This document shows positions 31,408-35,320 of a DNA stretch of 35,320 bases, one piece after another. Each line of letters starts with the position of its first letter. The stretch's first letter is position 1. The notes under the pieces were generated by a model that was given only the letters and a program-made list of their open reading frames with translations, was not told the DNA's origin and searched no databases. Source of the DNA: Gallionellales bacterium GWA2_60_18. GTDB taxonomy: Bacteria; Pseudomonadota; Gammaproteobacteria; Burkholderiales; Gallionellaceae. The stretch is taken from assembly GCA_001801105.1 (NCBI GenBank), contig MGWS01000005.1, positions 1 through 35,320 of the forward strand, read 5' to 3'. The position numbers and the translations under genes were made by a program.

Positions 31408-32735
31408 AGTTCCGCCTGCACGATTTTCGGTCTGGATAGTGCCGGGTTCTGTGCGAAATAACGTTTGACCCCTCCCAGGATCGCGTTGGCGATCTTCTCC
31501 TGATAATCCTCGTTGTTCAGGCGACGTTCTTCGTCCGGGTTGCTGATGAAGGCTGTCTCCACCAGGATGGATGGGATGTCCGGCGATTTCAGCACGGCGA
31601 ACCCGGCTTGTTCGACTTGGCCGCGATGCAGGTCGTTGATGCTGCCCAACTCGTTCAGCACATGCTTGGCGAGTTTCATGCTGTCATTGATGGTGGCGGT
31701 TTGCGACAGGTCGAGCAGGGTGCGCGCCAGGTAGGGGTCTTTCACCGCGATGTTCACGCCGCCGATCAAGTCCGCTTCGTTTTCCTTTTTCGCCAGCCAG
31801 CGCGCTGCCGTACTGGTGGCGCCGCGCTCGGACAGCGCGAATACCGATGAGCCGCGTGCATTCGGCTTGATGAAAGCGTCGGCATGGATGGAGACGAACA
31901 GGTCTGCCTTGACCTTGCGCGCCTTGGCGACCCGCCCGCCGAGCGGGATGAAATAGTCGCCTTCGCGGATCAGTACGCCGCGCATGCCAGATGTGTCGTC
32001 CATGAGGGATTTGAGCTTGCGTGCGATTGCCAGCGTCACGTTTTTCTCATGCGAGCCACGCCTGCCGCGTGCCCCCGGATCTTCGCCGCCGTGCCCTGCA
32101 TCGATGGCGATGATCAGGGGGCGCACGCTGAGTTCCGGTTGGGCGGAGTTCGCATGTGGAGGCGGTTTGGCGTTGTCGCCGGTGCTCAGGCTTTGTGACT
32201 GGGTCAGCTTCGGCGGAGTTTCGGCAGAAAGCTCCGTAGGAGCCGGCTTGATTGCGGCGGGGGCGCCGGCTGTTTCCTGGCCGGTGCTCCTGGTTGGTTC
32301 GAGCAAAGCCATCAGCGGATCGATCGGCTGGGCCGGGTAGATGTCCAGCACCAGGCGATGGCCGTATTCGCCGACCGGCTTGAGGTCGAACAATTGCGGC
32401 CTGACTTCGCTTTTCAGGTCCAGCACCAGCCGCATCACGCCCGGCTTGAAACGACCTACCCGTACACTGCTGACATAGGGGTCATCGCTGCTGATCCTGC
32501 CGGCGAGCTGGTTGAGCGCTTCGCCGGATTCAACCTCTTCCAGGTCGATCACCAGTCGTTCCGGGTCTTTCAGCGAGAACATGGTGTGACGAATGGGCTG
32601 CCTGGCTTCCAGCGTCAGGCGCGTGTAGTCCTGCGCCGGCCAGACACGTGCCGAGCCGATGGCGATGGCGGCATGCGCCTGTGGCAGCCACAGCAGCAAC
32701 GACAGCGTCCAGAACGTTACAGATTTTCCAAACAT
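31377..32735 (-). CDS. amiC: N-acetylmuramoyl-L-alanine amidase (AmiC-type, AMIN domain)
   Basis: This periplasmic zinc amidase splits septal peptidoglycan during cell separation. The 452-residue precursor has a signal peptide ending near QAHA at 22, an AMIN targeting domain at about 25-135, a Pro/Ser/Thr-rich linker at about 145-203, and an Amidase_3 domain at about 206-430. The expected zinc and catalytic residues are present: His215 in DAGHGGEDPGARG, Glu230 in GSHEKNV, His284 in SIHADAF, and Glu394 in LVETAFISNP. I chose ATG 32735 because it begins the signal peptide. It overlaps the upstream tsaE gene by 19 bases, the common tsaE-amidase pair. The 3' end overlaps cysM on the other strand by 31 bases. 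Confidence 0.95.
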   Translation of the reverse strand: MFGKSVTFWTLSLLLWLPQAHAAIAIGSARVWPAQDYTRLTLEARQPIRHTMFSLKDPERLVIDLEEVESGEALNQLAGRISSDDPYVSSVRVGRFKPGVMRLVLDLKSEVRPQLFDLKPVGEYGHRLVLDIYPAQPIDPLMALLEPTRSTGQETAGAPAAIKPAPTELSAETPPKLTQSQSLSTGDNAKPPPHANSAQPELSVRPLIIAIDAGHGGEDPGARGRRGSHEKNVTLAIARKLKSLMDDTSGMRGVLIREGDYFIPLGGRVAKARKVKADLFVSIHADAFIKPNARGSSVFALSERGATSTAARWLAKKENEADLIGGVNIAVKDPYLARTLLDLSQTATINDSMKLAKHVLNELGSINDLHRGQVEQAGFAVLKSPDIPSILVETAFISNPDEERRLNNEDYQEKIANAILGGVKRYFAQNPALSRPKIVQAELQAGNTPVER

Positions 32736-33157
32736 CGTTTGCCCATCTCGGTGTTGGCTTGAATCTCCACCTCGCGTCCCTGTGGCGGAATGGTGAAACA
32801 AACCTCTATATCGGCTGGCGGAATCAATCCATGAGCCTTCTCCGGCCATTCTATGAAGAAAATGTTATGCCCGTCGAATTCATCGCGGAATCCGGCCGAT
32901 TCCCATTCTTCATCATGGTGCAGACGGTACAGGTCGAAGTGGCGCAAATCCAGCCCGGCTGCATGATACGGCTCCAGCAGCGTGTAGGTCGGGCTTTTCA
33001 CGCGACCTGTATATCCCAGAGCATTCAGGACGCCACGCACCAGCGTGGTCTTGCCTGCGCCGAGGTCGCCGCGCAGATAGATCACTATGCCGGGTTCGAG
33101 GCAACCGGCGAGGCGCTGCGCGAGTGCGAGCGTGGCGCTCTCGTCGGCGAGAGCCAT
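32717..33157 (-). CDS. tsaE: tRNA threonylcarbamoyladenosine biosynthesis ATPase TsaE
   Basis: TsaE is a small ATPase needed, with TsaB and TsaD, to make the t6A modification next to the anticodon of ANN-decoding tRNAs. The 146-residue protein has YLRGDLGAGKTTLVRGVL with Walker A at about 30-37, SPTYTLLEPY, LRHFDLYRL and FIEWPEKA, which is the full family pattern. I chose ATG 33157 (MALADESATLALAQRLA); the frame continues upstream without a stop but into antisense queG. It is the first gene of the tsaE-amiC unit and is divergent from queG with only 24 bases between starts. Confidence 0.93.
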   Translation of the reverse strand: MALADESATLALAQRLAGCLEPGIVIYLRGDLGAGKTTLVRGVLNALGYTGRVKSPTYTLLEPYHAAGLDLRHFDLYRLHHDEEWESAGFRDEFDGHNIFFIEWPEKAHGLIPPADIEVCFTIPPQGREVEIQANTEMGKRCLENL

Positions 33158-33181
33158 GCGGATTCGGCTATCATCGGAGCT

Positions 33182-34255
33182 ATGCAAGATGAAACTCCAC
33201 AACGGGTTGATTACACAGCGCTCACCGCACAGATACGCGTGTGGGCAGAAGAGCTCGGTTTCCAGTACGCCGGTATCAGCGACACCGACTTGTCGGCGGC
33301 GGAAAACGGCCTGCTGGAATGGCTGGCGCAAGGGTTGTGCGGCGAGATGGATTATATGGCAAGTCACGGGACGAAACGCAGCCGTCCGGATGAACTGATG
33401 CCGGGCACGTTGCGGGTGATCTCGTTGCGTATGGATTATGCCCCGCCCGCTGCGCGCGACAGCCGGCAAGTGCTGGCAGAGGGCGAGCGTGCCTTTATCT
33501 CGCGCTATGCGCTGGGGCGTGATTACCACAAGGTGTTGCGCCACCGGCTTGCGCAATTGGCGGACAGGATACGCGCCGAAGTGGCGGGATTCGACGGGCG
33601 CGTGTTCACCGACAGTGCCCCGGTGATGGAAGTCGAACTGGCGCGCAAGGCTGGGCTGGGCTGGCGCGGCAAGCACACGCTGCTGCTATCGCGTGAACAT
33701 GGCTCGTGGTTCTTCCTCGGCGAGATATACGTCAATCTGCCGTTGCCGGTGGATGCACCGCAACAAGAGCATTGCGGTTCTTGCGCACGCTGTCTCGATG
33801 CGTGTCCGACCCGGGCCATCGTCGCGCCTTATCGTGTGGATGCGCGTCGCTGCATTTCCTATCTCACCATAGAGTTCAAGGGCAGCATGCCAATCGAACT
33901 ACGTCCGCTGATCGGCAACCGCATTTACGGCTGTGATGACTGCCAGTTGGCATGTCCGTGGAACGGCTTCGCGCAATCCAGCATCGAGCCTGACTTTGCT
34001 GTGCGCCACGGTTTGGATGACATCGCGCTGGCGGAGTTGTTTGCTTGGGATGAGGCGGCGTTCAAGGCGAAGCTGGCAGGCAGCGCAATCTACCGCATCG
34101 GCTATGAACAATGGCTGCGCAACATCGCTGTTGCATTGGGTAATGCGCCGAGCAATGTGATCATTGAGGCATCGTTGCAAGCCCGCGCGGATCATCCCTC
34201 CGCGCTGGTGCGCGAGCATGTGGCATGGGCGCTGATGCGACAGGGCAGTCAGTAA
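33182..34255 (+). CDS. queG: Epoxyqueuosine reductase
   Basis: QueG reduces epoxyqueuosine to queuosine in tRNA, using cobalamin and iron-sulfur clusters. The 357-residue protein has the substrate/cobalamin domain (ISLRMDYAPPA, SRYALGRDYHKVLR, VFTDSAPVMEVELARKAGLGWRGKHTLLLS, with the proposed general acid Asp at about 144) and two [4Fe-4S] sites: Cys at about 198, 201, 204 and 208 (CGSCARCLDACPT) and at about 224, 251, 254 and 258 (CDDCQLACPWN). A HEAT-like tail follows. TATCAT at 33169-33174 lies only 7 bases before the ATG, so the transcript may be nearly leaderless. The 3' end overlaps the methyltransferase gene on the other strand by 7 bases. TsaE, the divergent neighbour, is also a tRNA-modification protein. 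Confidence 0.95.
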   Translation: MQDETPQRVDYTALTAQIRVWAEELGFQYAGISDTDLSAAENGLLEWLAQGLCGEMDYMASHGTKRSRPDELMPGTLRVISLRMDYAPPAARDSRQVLAEGERAFISRYALGRDYHKVLRHRLAQLADRIRAEVAGFDGRVFTDSAPVMEVELARKAGLGWRGKHTLLLSREHGSWFFLGEIYVNLPLPVDAPQQEHCGSCARCLDACPTRAIVAPYRVDARRCISYLTIEFKGSMPIELRPLIGNRIYGCDDCQLACPWNGFAQSSIEPDFAVRHGLDDIALAELFAWDEAAFKAKLAGSAIYRIGYEQWLRNIAVALGNAPSNVIIEASLQARADHPSALVREHVAWALMRQGSQ

Positions 34256-35070
34256 ACGAAGCGTCCGCGCAGATCTTCCAGATTCAGCTCGCGGAGGATG
34301 CTTTCCAGCCGCTCACGCGCGTTCTTGCGTGGTACACCGCTGTAGCGGGCGATGATGAGTTCGTTCTTCATCGAGTGTTCCCACCCGACCAGCTCGGTTA
34401 CCGTTACCTGATAGCCGTGCGATTCCAACAGCAGGCAGCGCAACACGTTGGTGAGGTGGCTGCCGAATTCGCGGGCGTGGAGGGGGTGTCGCCAAATTTC
34501 GGAGAGCGGCGTTTTGCCGAAGGATTGGTTTTTGTGCCTGTTCAGTACGCTGGCGACCTCGGCCTGGCAGCAGGGAACCAGTACGATGGATCTCGCGTGT
34601 TTGTGCAGGGCAAATCGGATGGCGTCATCGGTGGCCGTATTACATGCATGCAGTGCGGTAATGATATCGATGCGTTGCGGCAACTGCGCTGAACAGATGG
34701 ACTCCTCCACCGACAGGTTGAGGAACGACATGCGTTCGAAGTCGAGCCTGTGGGCGAGTGCGCGCGATTTTTCGACCAGTTCTTCGCGCGTTTCAATGCC
34801 GTAGATATGACCGGCTCCGCGCGTTTTCAGGAACAGGTCATAGAGAATGAAGCCAAGATAGGACTTGCCGGCGCCGTGATCTGCCAGCGTGATGCCGCCG
34901 GTCTGATCGAGCGATTCCGTCAGCAAGGGTTCAATGAAGTGGTAAAGGTGGTAGACCTGCTTCAGCTTGCGACGGCTATCTTGGTTGAGCTTGCCGTCGC
35001 GCGTGAGGATGTGCAGCTCCTTGAGCAGATCGATGGATTGTCCGGGTTTGATTTCAGGGGTGGTATTCAT
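34249..35070 (-). CDS. SAM-dependent methyltransferase, Methyltransf_32-like
   Basis: This 273-residue protein looks like a class I SAM-dependent methyltransferase. The SAM-binding loop is ITLADHGAGKSYLGFILYDLF at about 60-80, followed by GIETREELVEKS at the end of the second strand, ALHACNTATDDAI at about 139-151, and VPCCQAEV at about 165-172. The combination of GAGK, HACNTATD and PCC is typical of the Methyltransf_32 group related to eukaryotic GSTCD/METTL25-type proteins, whose substrates are mostly unknown. Asp-His at the start of the SAM loop is slightly unusual (often DxGAGKG). No partner gene is adjacent in the same direction. It is convergent with queG (7-base overlap) and upstream of the initiator tRNA on the opposite strand. 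Confidence 0.8.
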   Translation of the reverse strand: MNTTPEIKPGQSIDLLKELHILTRDGKLNQDSRRKLKQVYHLYHFIEPLLTESLDQTGGITLADHGAGKSYLGFILYDLFLKTRGAGHIYGIETREELVEKSRALAHRLDFERMSFLNLSVEESICSAQLPQRIDIITALHACNTATDDAIRFALHKHARSIVLVPCCQAEVASVLNRHKNQSFGKTPLSEIWRHPLHAREFGSHLTNVLRCLLLESHGYQVTVTELVGWEHSMKNELIIARYSGVPRKNARERLESILRELNLEDLRGRFVY

Positions 35071-35197
35071 GGTATCGCTGCACTTTAGCCGAATTCAGGC
35101 GCCGTCTCCAGTGCTGCGCATGCATGGTGTCTGAAAGGTTGCACTGGCCGGCAACAGCCGGGTGTCCAAGGCGGGAAAATAAAAACGCACATAATGT

Positions 35198-35226
35198 TTG
35201 ACGAGGTATGGATGCTTTGCTATAGT
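35198..35226 (+). promoter_or_regulatory. Strong promoter of the initiator tRNA gene
   Basis: TTGACG at 35198-35203 and TATAGT at 35221-35226 are separated by exactly 17 bases and followed by TTCGCC-type sequence. Start would be about 10 bases before the mature tRNA 5' end. This is one of the best promoters in the window. Confidence 0.8.
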
Positions 35227-35242
35227 TCGCCTTCTTCGCTGA

Positions 35243-35320
<78 letters not shown>

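Overview
The window looks like an ordinary stretch of a GC-rich betaproteobacterial chromosome, most likely from the Nitrosomonadales/Gallionellaceae side of that class. I base this on gene order (pyrG-kdsA-eno-ftsB; aroA/cmk-rpsA-ihfB-lapA-lapB-pyrF; exbB-exbD-lpxK-trm112-kdsB-adk), on Gram-negative envelope genes, and on a pyrophosphate-type phosphofructokinase next to a membrane pyrophosphatase, a combination known from methylotrophs and chemolithotrophs. The genus cannot be fixed from the sequence alone. No prophage, insertion sequence, CRISPR array or toxin/defence island is visible. Coding density is high, and most neighbouring genes overlap by 1-20 bases.

Layout. Bases 165-2086: a ybhP-like phosphoesterase and a ClsB-type cardiolipin synthase. 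2112-2641: rpmB-rpmG with a clear promoter and terminator. 2717-4600: a chemoreceptor. 4708-8992: pyrG-kdsA-eno-ftsB. 9002-11192: recQ and a small secreted protein. 11225-16669 (minus strand): folD, ppa, hppA, pfp and a GlcG-like gene. 16672-20301 (minus): adk, kdsB, a Trm112-like gene, lpxK, exbD and exbB, transcribed from the exbB end. 20302-20685: an AT-rich divergent intergenic region with three DnaA-box-like sequences. 20686-26135: xseA, a fused aroA-cmk gene, rpsA and ihfB, ended by a terminator. 26295-31407: lapA, lapB, pyrF, rfaE1, hldD and cysM. 31377-33157 (minus): tsaE and amiC. 33182-34255: queG. 34249-35070 (minus): a methyltransferase. 35243 to the end: initiator tRNA-Met with a strong promoter.

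Functional themes. Many genes feed outer-membrane lipopolysaccharide: Kdo synthesis and activation (kdsA, kdsB), lipid A phosphorylation (lpxK), heptose supply (rfaE1, hldD) and LPS-assembly control (lapA, lapB). A second theme is pyrophosphate: pfp, hppA and ppa lie consecutively, so glycolysis, proton pumping and PPi hydrolysis are encoded side by side. A third is pyrimidine nucleotides: pyrG, pyrF and the cmk half of aroA-cmk.

Points most worth a second look: a mini-repeat translated in frame inside recQ; two copies of an 76-80 bp compound palindrome just after stop codons inside operons; a DnaA-box cluster plus direct repeats between exbB and xseA; a 19-base block shared by the pyrG and aroA-cmk upstream regions at almost the same distance from the start codon; the PPi gene cluster; and a small secreted protein with a duplicated cysteine motif. 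I did not find a clearly new multi-gene system. Coordinates and motifs were read by eye, and functions rest on recognised family motifs without database searches.
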